This document shows, piece by piece, positions 11,505-22,974 of a stretch of 64,000 nucleotides of DNA. Every line of letters starts with the position of its first letter. Position 1 is the first letter of the stretch. The notes under the pieces are model-generated. The model searched no databases, was not told the DNA's origin, and saw only the letters and a list, made by a program, of their open reading frames with translations. The stretch covers positions 15,754,635 through 15,818,634 of the forward strand of contig CM041294.1 of the NCBI GenBank assembly GCA_023052935.1, written 5' to 3'. A program made the position numbers and the translations under genes. The stretch comes from Piezodorus guildinii. Taxonomy: Eukaryota; Arthropoda; Insecta; Hemiptera; Pentatomidae.

Positions 11505-12390
11505 GTTTTTATTTTTTTTATTTATTTGTCTTTAGGGCAATCTCCATACAAATAGAGCTGACTGGAACAGCACCATAATTAAATTTATCACCAGCAAATA
11601 TACATTATTAATTACAATACGAATAAATATTTAAAACAAAAACAACAAAACACGTATACAGCAATAAGCATAGAGGTGCTGCTATTTCTATGATTAATTT
11701 CATCCAACATATACATAAATAACATAAATTAAATATATCCATAAATAATTTAAAAAATAATAGTACTAAAGCAAATACTAAATCCCTACAAATTACTAAC
11801 AAGTCCCAAAACCTTTAAGATTGATTAATATTCTGAGAAGAAAGATGTTGAAATCATATTTTAAGATTTTCTCTGACAAAAATAAATAATGATTTCAGGA
11901 CTATTACGTGGGGTTCCGCAAGAATTTCATAAAATCCATCAATACTCACATCATTTAATAGGGGCATAAAACGGGTTCTATTGTTATTGTATGCGGGACA
12001 TCGAGCTAAAAAATGGAACAATCTTCCAATGCCTCTCCATCACAAACTGGGCACGGCTTCTGTGGGTAAAGACTATACTTCTGCGGGCCGACACTAAAGG
12101 AGAAGGTGTATTTTCCCGACAGTCTGAACATACGCGAAATCGCATCCCAACATTAGATAACTTTGCGGAAGGACGGTGTCAGCAAAGACCTTACTGTACC
12201 ACGGACTATAGGTCGACTCTGGAGCATGGCTATATCCTTCATTCTCATATATTTGCAGTGGCCCTCCAAAATATCCCTCTCTCTGGTTCTAACAGTGATT
12301 GAGTCGTTAAATAATAACGGGTCAAACATCCCGAAACTCCCGAAGAATTTCCTTAACTGCGTGACCCAGTTATACTATAATATTACTTAA
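11505..12390 (-). mobile_element. Non-LTR retrotransposon fragment with C-terminal zinc-knuckle remnant
   Basis: A T-rich run at 11508-11535 looks like a reversed poly-A tail. On the minus strand at 12065-11985 the translation KPCPVCDGEALEDC is followed, after a frameshift, by LARCPAYNN, a C-x2-C ... C pattern like that near the end of many LINE ORF2 proteins (the His of a CCHC is missing). Upstream frames are broken. The clade is uncertain. Confidence 0.6.
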
Positions 12391-13690
12391 TATAATACAT
12401 AAATAAATCATGGATCAGTAGTCTTAAGTTTATGTGATTTCTATTATTTTTTCATCAATAAAGTAATTCTTCAGACTTACTATATCGCTCTTTTTAATAA
12501 CTCTAAAAACATGCTGATAAGTACTGATTTGGAATTTTCAGTAATTGTTCCTAAAATAATGAAGAAGAAACACTTGCTCCCATGATGTAAATCCCCGCCG
12601 AGAGTGAAAAGGTGCAATCAAAAGTACTTGCCCCTCTTGGGTCTGTCTTTTTTTCCCGACGACTGACTCCGCGACACCTCCACCACGGATTTAAATACAA
12701 AGACCTCCCCTTTTTCCCGGTGTTTTTATTTAACGGAACAGAGGGCTAATTGCTAATCCCTCCGCAACCCCCAGCTCCTTCACGCTCCGGCTACTCCTAT
12801 TGTCCTTAGAGGGAGACTTCGCCGGCATTCTTTCAGGGGAAGGAAGAGCCGCTCAAGACAATGGTCGACTTTAATACACAAACAATGCTATCTTCCTAAG
12901 GATGTGTCTTCTTAACAATTAATGTCGTCCAATGAATATTACCTCCATAAATTATTGCACTTTTATCTTTTAGGGTGATTGCACCGAGGACAAAAAAGAA
13001 CCGATGTAATATTCCCTTAGCTACGCAAGGAGATGTTTTCATTATTATAGCCAAATTATCATTATAATTACAAAATTCTAACTCGAATCCTGAAGAAAAC
13101 AAAACAATAGAAACCAGAAAAAGATAAAAATTATACAGTCTGTGGAAGCCTTAAAGAGTAATTAAAAATTGGTTTATAGCTTTCAAACATTTATAATAAA
13201 AAAGCTATTATGTTTTCAACCATAAGCCATCCAAAACCGCTTTGAGTTAAATTCCATTTCAATTTAAAATAAGATCATATAATGTTTTATATGAACTTAT
13301 GGAATATTCCGACAATTTAGGGATATGCTGTGGATTAACCTAGTAACATGTCCAGAATACTTTACGAAACAACCCTCAAATTCATTGTCAAATCTTAAAA
13401 AATTATTGAAACAGTCTCTAATAAAAGTTATAATCGGTGGAAGGATATTTTTCATTCGATATATAGATTCTACATAACCTAAGATTATTAGGAAAGTTAT
13501 AATTTAGTTGGGTCTATCAAGCTTCATTATTAATAATATACCAGTATAGATTAGCTTGAATTACGTGACAAGACTGTTTCAATCTCCTTTTAATTTAATC
13601 TTTATATATTTTCTTTTTGAAGAAAGTTTTTTTTTTTTTTTTTTTTTTTTTTGAGGTGAATTCTTATTGAATAAAACTTCTATTCACATT
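12391..13690. other. Non-coding stretch with a GC-richer island (12590-12880) and a T-run
   Basis: The island is rich in CCTCC/CCGAC words with no repeat match and no long frame. A poly-T run lies at 13628-13652. The remainder is AT-rich and unrecognised. Confidence 0.35.
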
Positions 13691-13789
13691 CGTTCTTAAA
13701 AATTGTTATTTTTCACCCCCAACTCCTTTTCCTCTACTTCTAGATACTCTATACCATTTCTTTTCTTCTTTATTGCATCATGACATAAA

Positions 13790-14030
13790 TCTACTTCCCC
13801 GCTTATGACTCCTGTGCCAAGTCCTGACTGGACCTCTGCGGTGCCCATCTGAGCGGTACTAATCCTCGAGGTTCCGGAGGGCAGATCCGATCCTCTCGCC
13901 GAAGACGCGGATCCAGGATACCCGAGGGACAAGTTGGCCGATAAATCACAGTTTCCAGGCGATCTGTTCTGGCCCCAGGCGGCCGCATACGTCAAACTCC
14001 ACTCCGCCGCCAGTAAACATCGTGCCCTTA
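13790..14030. other. CpG-rich island with open frames on both strands
   Basis: About 240 bases of clearly higher GC content that include GCGGCCGC near 13979. A minus-strand frame (13995-13696) begins MTYAAAWGQNRSPGNC and is Ser/Gly rich; a plus frame overlaps it. No known domain and no convincing splice pair was found, so a regulatory island and a lone exon are both possible. Confidence 0.3.
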
Positions 14031-14474
14031 TATTTGGATATTTATTTTTTTACCAAGGGCTCTCCCCCCGCAAGTTATACTCTCCTGCCTTCTCCGCAAC
14101 CTTCCCCAGCAAATCTAAATATTATATTGGCCCTGTCAAAATATTTGTAGCAACTTGCCCTCTGTGCAATTTATCGTTTTACAGGCCGCAAGCTAAATAA
14201 AAATTCTCTCCGACACACGCAAAAAATTGGTAAAACAAAACTTTAATTGTTTTATAATAATTAAAATAATGAATAAATCTTTACTATAAAGAATAACATA
14301 ACAAGAAAATTAAAATAAAAACTTCAAGGTCTTAAGTATAAAAAAACAAAACAAAGAAACAATATAAATTAAAATAATAGTTAAAAAGCAGGCTCAGATA
14401 CTAATATAAACATTAAACTAGATAATAAACATAATAAGAAATATGCACCTATATACAATTTTGATTTAAAAAAA

Positions 14475-14945
14475 ATCTTTATAGTGATTTTTTTTTTTTT
14501 TTTACATAATATACTAATGATATAATATGTCTAAAATACAAGATAAATAAATATGATAGGTAAATAAACGTTTCTATCTGTTTTGTTATTAATTTTAATT
14601 GAAATAGGAAACTAATTAGGATTCTTCGGAAATTGGAGGGACAGGAGATGATTGAACAGGCGAGATTTGAATGTCGGGACAGTATTGAAGTCACGGATAT
14701 AAGAAGGAATAGAGTTCCATTAGGACGAGGATAGAATTAGGAAAGATCTGTCGAAAGCTGCAGTTCGATGGGGTGTTATATACATGTCCGAAGGTCGTGA
14801 GCGAGAGTGGACTGAGGATTTGAAAAAAAACATATCTGATACGTAAGACGGACGGCGGGATTGGAGAATTTGGAAGAGAAAGTAAACCAGAAAGTACTTA
14901 CAACGCTAGAAAGAGTAAAGCCACTTCAACTCTTCGTAATTACGT
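14475..14945 (-). mobile_element. CR1-like LINE 3' fragment
   Basis: On the minus strand, degraded frames give a KYFL segment, SRRPSYVSD and NSILVLMELYSFLYP, closely parallel to KYFLASFLYQVIQSRRPSF in the + strand element at 51580-51900. A T-run at 14489-14505 marks the 3' end. It is 5'-truncated and frameshifted. Confidence 0.7.
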
Positions 14946-15024
14946 ATTTATATGTTGATTAAAAGAAAAATAAAGGAATTAACTAAAGTTATAATTTTAT
15001 TTAAGTAATTTTTATCTTAACATA

Positions 15025-15761
15025 TTGGGTTGTTTCACATGAAATGTCCGTTTTTATAGTTTCTGAAATACATGAAGGATTTTGCAGGTCTCTGTTGTTT
15101 TCTTCCGATTGTTTACATATTTAAAGTAAACATACTAATCCTCTAACTTTGTATTATAAACATTAGCTTCCAATCAATTACCCACGTTTTAGCATACCTC
15201 CAAATATGAACATGGAAACACGCGATTTTCGAGTAATATTTTTGTATGAGTTCAAACTCGGCCATTCAGCAGCTGAGGCCGCTAGAAATATTTGCAAGGC
15301 GTTTGGGGAAGGGAGTGTTAATGAACGGACCATTTGCCGTTGGTTTGCTATGTTTTCAGCTGGGGATACCGGCTTGGAAAACTTGCCCCGAGGAAGACCT
15401 CCGTCCGTAATAGACAACGTTGTCCTCAAACATACAGTAGAAGGAAACCCCTACCAAACAGTTAAAGGACTCTCAGCACAACTAAATGCTAGTTCATCTA
15501 CCGTTTCCAGACATTTAAAGTGTATTGGGAAAGTAAAAAAGCTCGATACATGGGTACCACATGAAAAGTGCGTTTTCAGATTTTGTTTCACTTCAAAACT
15601 CAGAGTTTTTCAGTTCAAGGATAAAAAAGTTGGTGTGACCTTGGGGTATATGGGTAGAAAAAGAAGGTAAATACTTTGAATAAAATTATCTTGTTTTCAT
15701 ATCGTATTTTTAATAAAAATCCTTTACCTTGATAACGGACATTTCATGTGACACAACCCAA
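15025..15761 (+). mobile_element. Mariner element, internally deleted, both ends intact
   Basis: The terminal inverted repeats TTGGGTTGTTTCACATGAAA (left) and its near-match at the right end (TTGGGTTGTGTCACATGAAA reversed) are flanked by TA at 15023-15024 and 15762-15763, the mariner target duplication. At 737 bp it is far shorter than an intact mariner (about 1.3 kb). It could be moved only by a transposase supplied in trans. Confidence 0.95.
15206..15670 (+). pseudogene. Mariner transposase, N-terminal DNA-binding part joined to C-terminal end
   Basis: The 154-residue frame begins MNMETRDFRVIFLYEFKLGH and carries two helix-turn-helix regions: the N-terminal one includes CKAFGEGSVNERTICRWF, and the second precedes the conserved linker STVSRHLKCIGKVKKLDTW. 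After WVPHE the frame jumps to sequence matching the extreme 3' part of the other copy at 55749-55860, ending KRR stop. The catalytic D,D34D core is missing, so it cannot be active; a DNA-binding-only product is conceivable. The deletion keeps the frame open. Confidence 0.9.
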
Positions 15762-15763
15762 TA

Positions 15764-16494
15764 GTTCAGCAAAATCGTCTTCTCATACCGCAGCACACTA
15801 ATATTGTTAATTATTGTAATTTTTGAAAATTTCATTGTATAAATAGAATGGTATTGGGTATAGCCTTATAAAAACCTACAGGTTTTATTTTAGCTGCAAG
15901 GAGATGTCCGTATATCGCGAAATTATACCTTATTTCGTCACGAGAGAAGGGAAAAAAGGCTTATTATATTGATTCAAACAATAACAACGTAGCTATAAGG
16001 GGAATCTATATAAAGACATTTATGGTACATTAATGCAATTTAGGACTATAGGAGGACCCACTCAGCGATATTCAATGGCTACTGAAGAAGTGCTGTGTAT
16101 AGATCTGACCGCCCTGAGTATCTGCTATTAGTGTCAGTCCTAGTGGTCCTGTAGGGCTTTGTGAGGGCTCAATGTCCAGCCAATCTTTGTGTTCTTGCAG
16201 GCCATCCCTTCTCTAAGGGTACAATAGGACGGTGGGAAAAACCCTTAGCATTGGTGTTAAATTATCTGATGTTTAGCTGGCCGATACGATCCTTGTGCTA
16301 CAAAAAATTAACTGCCATTTGAAGTATTCAATGTAGTCGAACGTAAATCTCTATTGGACTAATATTTATGTTATCTATTTTTTTTTTTTTTTTTTAATAA
16401 ATCTCTTTGTATCTATTTGCTGAAACCATTGGTTTTAAGGTCTTAAAAAAACCAGAAATATATATAAATATATATATATAAATAAATATATAAA

Positions 16495-16545
<51 letters not shown>

Positions 16546-16780
16546 GAAGAAACGGAAGCGTTGGAGAGTAGAGGTTTTTTTTTTTTTTTTTCTTGTCGAT
16601 TACAAAGGTTAATTATTGAAATTAACAAGCCAAACTGGAAAGGAAAGGCAAATAAAAGTTATGTTTACTTAACCATACTGTATTATGATAATAAATAAAG
16701 AGTTATCAAGGATTCATAGTTCATTTAATGCAATAGAATCTTTCATTATTAACTTCATCTATTTGTAGCATAAAAATATT
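15764..16780. other. Non-coding stretch with microsatellites
   Basis: T-run at 16379-16395, TA-rich tract at 16457-16542 and another T-run at 16573-16590. The minus frame over these is low complexity. A GC-moderate patch at 16040-16250 has no repeat match. Confidence 0.45.
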
Positions 16781-16784
16781 GCAA

Positions 16785-17340
16785 AATCAAAAGCCTCCAC
16801 AAGTAGACGATGGAGGTGTACATTAATTTCTTGGTTGCCCGTCTGGAGCTCGACTTGCAATACCAATTATAAAAAAATAGAAACAATACAAAATACATGC
16901 ATGCGAATCATCAACAACTACCCAAGATATACTAAAACTTCAAAAATGCTCTTTGAACTAAATCTTCCAACATTAAAACAGTATATCTACACAGTAACCA
17001 AAAACTATTTTGATAAAACCACAGCTTCTGAAAACCCATTAAAACTATAAATTGGTAATTACAACAAAACATCACTAAAGCGCTACACGCACAAAAGAAC
17101 CAAACATGTACATTTAAATTAATATTGTAATTTATTTTGTGTAGGTGTTTTTTTTTTTTTTTTTGTGTTACTTTTTCTACTGTCTTAAACAAAATATTGT
17201 ATAATCTTTAGTAAATTCAAAGGATGATTGAAACTCTCTTATCATGAAGAAAGGTCCACTGAAATCATGAAACCAAACATGTTTGTATTGAGTGTACATT
17301 GTAAATATTATGTAAATAAAGTTTCTTTCTTTCTTTCTTA
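16785..17340 (+). mobile_element. Jockey-like LINE 3' fragment with (CTTT)n tail
   Basis: The frame around 16835 reads LPVWSSTCNTNYKKIETIQN, then CMRIINNYPRYTKT, a conserved C-terminal RT-ORF segment of Jockey-clade elements. The 3' UTR ends AATAAAG followed by a (TTTC)n tail at 17320-17340. It is 5'-truncated, and the coding part ends early. Confidence 0.8.
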
Positions 17341-17435
17341 AAAAAATGTCTTGGTTAGAGGCATGAAATTATATTATTAAAGCATTTTAAATTAATATAA
17401 AATTGACTAATATTTTTTTCTTTTTTTTTTTTCAG

Positions 17436-17482
17436 GAAAAGAGTGTTAGTCAGAATACTCGAATTAAGACGGAAGATCAGGG
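17436..17482 (+). CDS. MYT1L: Candidate 47-base exon of the MYT1L-like gene
   Basis: A strong acceptor (a T/C run of more than 20 bases, then CAG) precedes 47 bases encoding EKSVSQNTRIKTEDQ plus two bases of a Gly codon, followed by the donor GTGAGT. The two left-over bases combine in phase with the first base of the exon at 46527. The peptide contains IKTE, a SUMO-acceptor consensus of the kind repeated in the large exon. The implied intron is 29 kb. A second frame is also open, so the assignment rests on splice signals, phase and motif only. Confidence 0.5.
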
Positions 17483-18685
17483 GTGAGTCTAATATTTAGA
17501 GTTAAATAATTAAATGGTACAGAATAGATATAATATAATATAATACAATAAATTTAAAAACAAATTACATTCAGTTTACATAAATTCGAAACTTATCTAT
17601 TACAAATATATAGAAGAATGTTTATATTTTCTATTTTATACCATTTGTATTGTTTGTTTTCCAAGGAAATCGTTCTGGCATTATAGTTTAATAAGGTTTA
17701 GTATCGATACTATGGATAAGAATCGATCAGCAAGAGCAAAGAAAGGAGATACGGTTAAGTGATAAAGCCCTGGTAGCACAAACAGGTTGAGCCGATGGGG
17801 GGGCGCCCCTAGCCCATATTTTTGCTAGGGCCGCCGCTAATTTATATAGGATTTGTGCTCTTGGGTCGTCGATAAATCAAAAGGGTAGACACTTTTTGCC
17901 TGGGTCCTCGTGGGTACTCCTGGAATCTGATGAATTCAAGCCTTACACGAGTATTATTGCTGAAAAGATTTATATTGAATGATTAAAAGAAAGGCTGGGT
18001 CGCGATGTCAAAGTTGGCATGATATTGGTAAATATCAATTAATAATAAATTATTGAAGGATAATTTGAAATGGAATTTCATGTCATGGATCGGATGTCAT
18101 GGAACATTGAGCAAATGCAGCCACTTTTCTACATTATTGGTGTGTTATTTGAAATAAGCCCTCAAATTATTATTTTTTTATTGTATTTTATTTTTATTTT
18201 TTATTACTTTTTTTTTTACAAATGGTTTCTAGAAGTTTTTTTTTACTAGAAGTTTGGAACATTCGTCAAATAAGTGTTGTAGCAATCTGAGAACAAGAAG
18301 ACACTCATGGATACTCACTTATAACACACATATTTTCATCTATTATTACATTTCTAGCATTTAGCAAGTATGTTTATGAACCATTAAGGTATTAGAAGAA
18401 AAAATGTCAGTTTCGTGCTACCCTTGTTTGTTTCAGATACCTAATTAAGAGATAAATCAAACTATCTTCATGCATTAGAGTTTTAAATCATTTTAATTAT
18501 TATTTATTCAATGATAAAAGAAACTTTATTTGCAATGCTTCTGTTATATTTTTTTGTAAGGGATATATTTAATTATTTAAGCACTTTGGAGAAATTGAAC
18601 GGTCTAATAAAGGATTAGATTGGTAGCGATGAATTTCGGAAATCATAACTTCTTCGAAATCTGGATGAAGTCGTTATAAATTACT
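17483..18685. other. Presumed intron; no recognised element
   Basis: A short hairpin (CCCTAGC ... GCTAGGG) lies near 17807-17836 in a GC-richer patch at 17740-17930. The rest is AT-rich without coding or repeat matches. Confidence 0.4.
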
Positions 18686-18689
18686 ATGA

Positions 18690-19130
18690 TTTTTTTTTTT
18701 TTTTTTTGCTTTATATTAATGATATTGACTACTGTATTATACAAGAACTGATATATTAAGTAAATATAATCATTGATCAAATGGGCCTGATACAGGCATG
18801 TGAAGAAAGTACCCAATGGTAGAACTATAGTGTTTATTCAAAGTAGTAGGTCTCGAACACATCGTATTTTCAGCAGCCACGAAGTATTATCAGGAAAAGA
18901 TGGAGATGAGAGGTTCCGGATGAGTGGGTTTTAGTAGACGTGTAGTTAGAAATTAGAGGAGGTAAATATTGTTCGGACAACGTCTGCAACTAATAGGAAA
19001 TTTTGGTCTTTATGGATTATTTTGTTGGTGACAAAGCCAGGGGCATTCGTGATGTTTCGGAGGATTTTGGATTGAAAGGATTAGATGCGGGAGGAATTCG
19101 ATGTTTTATTATGAGGTTTAATTTTTTTTT
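18690..19130 (-). mobile_element. Jockey-like LINE 3' fragment
   Basis: A T-run at 18691-18708 marks the tail. The following bases match the 3' UTR and C-terminus seen at 20095, 25925 and 62280 (the minus-strand words for LKRRWPRDLL and for the VTNxxxHKDL region around 19005-19060), but with many stops. Confidence 0.75.
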
Positions 19131-19170
19131 TAAGATTTTTGTATTTAATTTGCTAAGTAAAGTTATACTG

Positions 19171-19460
19171 GGGAGCCCGTGGCTGAGTGATTAGCGCGCT
19201 TGCCTGCCACGCTGAAGTTGTGAGTTCGAATCCCAGTCCCAGGAGGACTTTTTCAAGCATACAAATAAATGGGGATTCACTCACAATCTCCCCCGGGTAT
19301 GTGGGACCCGTCAGCTAAGTGATAGCCACCCACAAAAATAGGCGTATGGAGTGATGATCCTACCCTATAAAATGTCATCGAGTATGCGGTGTGGAATATA
19401 AATCATACCGCGCGGCCAAGGGCCTCCAAGGTCTGTCGCACCAACCGAAAAAAAAAAAAT
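19171..19460 (+). mobile_element. tRNA-derived SINE, type A, with perfect target duplication
   Basis: The head resembles a tRNA, with A box TGGCTGAGTGATTAGCG at 19180-19196 and B box AGTTCGAATCC at 19223-19233. An unrelated body of about 200 bp follows, then an A-run at 19448-19459. The 14-mer GTAAAGTTATACTG stands immediately left (19157-19170) and right (19461-19474), which proves retrotransposition. It inserted next to the Jockey fragment ending at 19130. Confidence 0.95.
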
Positions 19461-19474
19461 GTAAAGTTATACTG

Positions 19475-20090
19475 TTTCATTGACAAAGGATGATTTATTT
19501 GATAAATAAATCTTGGAAAATTAAAAAAATATATAAATTCTTGTATTAATAATAATTTGTTTGTAGAAACTTTAGAAAAGTTTTTCTTTAGGATTCTCCA
19601 AATAATTCATAAATTCTATACAGTGTTAGGAAGCCCATGATAAAAACGTCCTAGCTGGATATCTCCTTAGCCTTGCGAACGATAAATTTCTCCTGACAAG
19701 GAACATTTTCCAAAGGTCCTAGGTATAAGCTCCTGCTTATCGGAAAGTCTCCCCCCTGAGAAATAAATCCGTCATAGGGTCGATTAGAGAGTCGAGAGGC
19801 GAGTCGATAAATCTCGGCGGGCGCTATTCGATATATATCGAAGAGTTGGGACGGGGAGCACTTCTTTACACAATGCTACACCAAAAATTCAATTATAAAG
19901 AGCAATAAATAGCGTGTGCTGGTCCTTCGGCCGTCCCCGCTCCTGTCATCTTCCTCTCTCCCTCGCCCTCCCTACGGCTGTCTTGGGATAGAGAACGGGA
20001 ATCCTGAGGTAAACAGCTCGTGGGAACTCTATTAGACCAGGTTTCTAGAGGATGCTTAGATGGTAGAGCCTGGAGAGTCGCTTGCAAGGT
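19475..20090. other. Presumed intron with GC-richer island at about 19630-19990
   Basis: The island shows no repeat similarity within the window and no long frame; the small minus frame over 19893-20087 has no recognisable domain. Confidence 0.35.
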
Positions 20091-20094
20091 TAGG

Positions 20095-20860
20095 TTTTTT
20101 TAATAACATATTTATTGATATCTACGATGTATTACGAAAAATACATCAAGTAAATGTGATGATAAAATAGAAAAATGTCATGAATTGCATGTAGAGACAC
20201 TACCCAGTGGCAGCACTCTAAAAATATTTTAAACTAGAAGGTCTCGTGGCCATCTTCTTTTCAGACGCCTCGGAGGATTATCAGGGATCGAAGAGGAAGC
20301 AAGGATTGAAACTAATGGATTGGAGTGGGAATGGAGTTTGTCATGGAAGGAACGGTACCTGGTTCGGGCTAAGTCAGCAACATATGGAATATTAAGGTCT
20401 TTATGAATGAGTTGGTTTGTGACAAAATAAGGAGAATTGAGGATTTTCCGAAGGATTTCGGATTGTAAGGATTGGATACGAGAAGAATTCGACTCCGTAG
20501 GTCCATATCGGTCTTATGATGGTAATATAGATGAGCCTTTCGTAGTAAAGTGTAGTTGGAAGGTGTAATCGTGTGTTGGAGTAATCGGAAACGTCGGGCA
20601 GTTTCTTGTAGTTTTAGTCTTGTATGAAGATTCGAAGTAAGACGTTTGTCGAGATGGAGTCCTAGGTATGGGATCTGTTCAACAGGGACTAGAGGAGAGT
20701 TATTAAAGGATACTGAAGGGCAGGAAGTCATAGGTTTACGACGAAGGGTAAAAGTAATTTGGTGGGATTTGTTGGAATTAATTTTTATCCTCCAATTCTG
20801 ACACCATACTTCTAGGTCTCGGATGTGGGATTGGAACATCTATTTTAAAAATAATATCTA
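20095..20860 (-). mobile_element. Jockey-like LINE fragment (RT thumb region to 3' UTR)
   Basis: On the minus strand the frame from 20839 reads VWCQNWRIKINSNKSHQITF, then YLGLHLDKRLTSNL, both characteristic of Jockey-clade RT just after the catalytic YADD, which is truncated away. It then breaks into several frames down to RRLKRRWPRDLL-like sequence near 20260. The 3' UTR runs to about 20095. Confidence 0.85.
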
Positions 20861-21059
20861 ACGAAATGCAACAAAGTAACTTTAGGTCTTGTTTATACTG
20901 CAAGCGATTTGCTATGAAGGTAACGGGCCACCAAAATGATCATAGCAACACTTATGTCGGATATTTATAGTACGATTAACAATATCTCGTAAACAATATC
21001 GAGAACCTCCTCGCTATCATAACATGCTCAAACCCGGCAGGTCCAAAATCATTATTTAT

Positions 21060-21195
21060 GCTGTCCTTTAGAAGGGACGTAAAATGCTAATAACGATTTG
21101 ATTAATCTCACTATATCGATGTAAAACTGAATATGCTTTATACATCATGTAGGTCTCATTCTTATTGAAATATTCTGACAGAGCATAAATTCCGA
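21060..21195 (-). repeat. Fragment of the palindromic-end element
   Basis: The word TATATCGATGTAAAA and the following 80 bases match the inner part of the elements at 8990-9060 and 30410-30490. It ends abruptly at the RTE-like fragment that starts near 21196. Confidence 0.55.
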
Positions 21196-22040
21196 TATGT
21201 TGTTAGCATTGACAAAAGCCTTAAATATGGGAGACAAGATTCCGGTTTTAGGGTATGCCGATGATTTGGTACTGCTAGGTGAAGACACGGAACCATACAA
21301 CTAAATACAAGTGTGTTAATAAAAACCGGTTAACAAATAGGTCTCGAATTAAATACCGATAAGACGAAATATATGATTAGTAGCAGAAATGGTGGCGATC
21401 TTGATGATATTAATATTTCAGGGCATACTTTTGAACACGTAGAGAAATTCAAGTATTTAGGTTCAATGATAACAAGAAAAAATGAAATCCAGGAAGAAAT
21501 AAAGTCCCAGTTAAAGGTGGGAAATGCGTGTTATTACTCAGTTGCTAAATTACTTAGTTCGCGGCTTCTGTCTAAAAACTTAAAGGTTAGAATTCATAAA
21601 ACTATTATTCTTCCGACGGATCTTTACGGATGTGAAGCGTGGCCGCTTACTTTTAAGGATGAACAACGGCTTCGAAAATAAGGTACTGCGTAAAATATTT
21701 GATCCGACGAGAGATGAGGCCACTGGGGAGTTTAGAAGTTTGCACAACGCGGAATTGCGGAGTTTGTACCCTGTGAATATAATTGAGTTGATAGTATCGC
21801 GGAGACTCAAATGGGCGCGTAAAGTTGTTGGGCTCGGTGAGGAACGGATTCCGAGAAATTTGGTATTCGCTGAACCGACTGGCTGGCGTCCGAAAGGTAG
21901 GCCGAAACGTCGATGGGAGGATTGCATTAAGGCGGATCTCGGGCGCTTGGGATTGACCGGTGAACATTGAACGAGTCTGTGCAGGCGAAGTTTGGTGGTA
22001 TCGGCATCGAACCTTCGGGTTTGGTAAGCCTATTATAAAA
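21196..22040 (+). mobile_element. RTE-like LINE fragment with YADD
   Basis: The frame begins ALTKALNMGDKIPVLGYADD, which holds the catalytic RT box (YADDLVLLGED) at about 21250-21285. After a frameshift it continues MITRKNEIQEEIKS, KVGNACYYSVAKLLSSRLL and YGCEAWPLTFKDEQRL, then in another frame VLRKIFDPTRDEATGEF, SRRLKWARKVVGLGEERIP and SASNLR. Of the five RTE copies this is the longest and least broken, but it is 5'-truncated and has at least three frameshifts or stops. The microsatellite tail is poor. Confidence 0.88.
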
Positions 22041-22970
22041 ATAATTAGCATTGACAAAGAACGGGTAAATGTATAATACGAAAGAATTTGATAACTAGCC
22101 ATCAAAGTTGTTGAAGGTAATTTATATTGACAAAAAGTGCATTAACGTAATTGATTGCTAAAGATAATCATTTATATTTTTATACTATTTAATGTAAAAT
22201 TCATATAAACTATATAACCCTTTTTTCTTAACTTTAGTTTAAAAAAAAAAAATATATTTTAACTAGGAAGCTAAGTGTAAATCGAGTGTTGCGTACACTT
22301 GATTTTTCTTCTATACATATCTCCTTTCGCTTGTTGTCCAAAATATGTCTAAATGTTAGGAAAATTTATATAAAAAATTATTTAAAAAAATAATATTTTA
22401 GCGAAATGGAACTATTTCACAAACCCCTAGGCCCTTATAATTTGGACGCCTCGATCAGACAACATCGGATGTCCTAGACTGTTTACTGGGTTCCCATTCT
22501 CTATCTGTAGACTCTTGTAGACTCTCGTCCCCTCTTACAGTCCCTCCCTCACCCTATTCTCACTCGTAACTCTCTCCTCAGTAGGAAATAAACCCAAAGG
22601 GAGATCTGATAATTAAAACGAATGATCTCTTTTGTATGTAAAGTAGCAAGAATCAGATCCTCACCTCTCGGTTCTTTAAATATGAGCTCTAGAGGCCTTT
22701 TTTTTTTCCTTTTGTTTATTTAGAAATGAAAAGCTTCCAAAAAATAAGCATTCCAGCATGATTTCTAATTACATATTTATAAACTTAAACAAATAATAAT
22801 AAATTTCATTATCGACAGAATGTCATAGGGAATACATGTAGGTTATCTTCAAAAATTATCAATAGAACTGTAATAATAGCAATATTTAAAAAAAAATTAT
22901 AATTAGAGCTGAATGAAAACTGTTTCAAAACCAATCACAACATTTTTATCCAACTTGGGTGTTTCAATAC
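22041..22970. other. Presumed intron; small GC-richer island at about 22430-22600
   Basis: AT-rich flanks. A segment near 22270-22310 (GTGTTGCGTACACTTGATTT) weakly resembles the terminus of the palindromic-end elements. The island contains repeated TCCC/CTC words and no frame. Confidence 0.35.
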
Positions 22971-22974
22971 TTAT

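Noticed and set aside
19171..19245. Candidate tRNA gene
   Set aside because: A and B boxes are present, but the sequence continues into a body with poly-A and is flanked by a target duplication, so it is a SINE.
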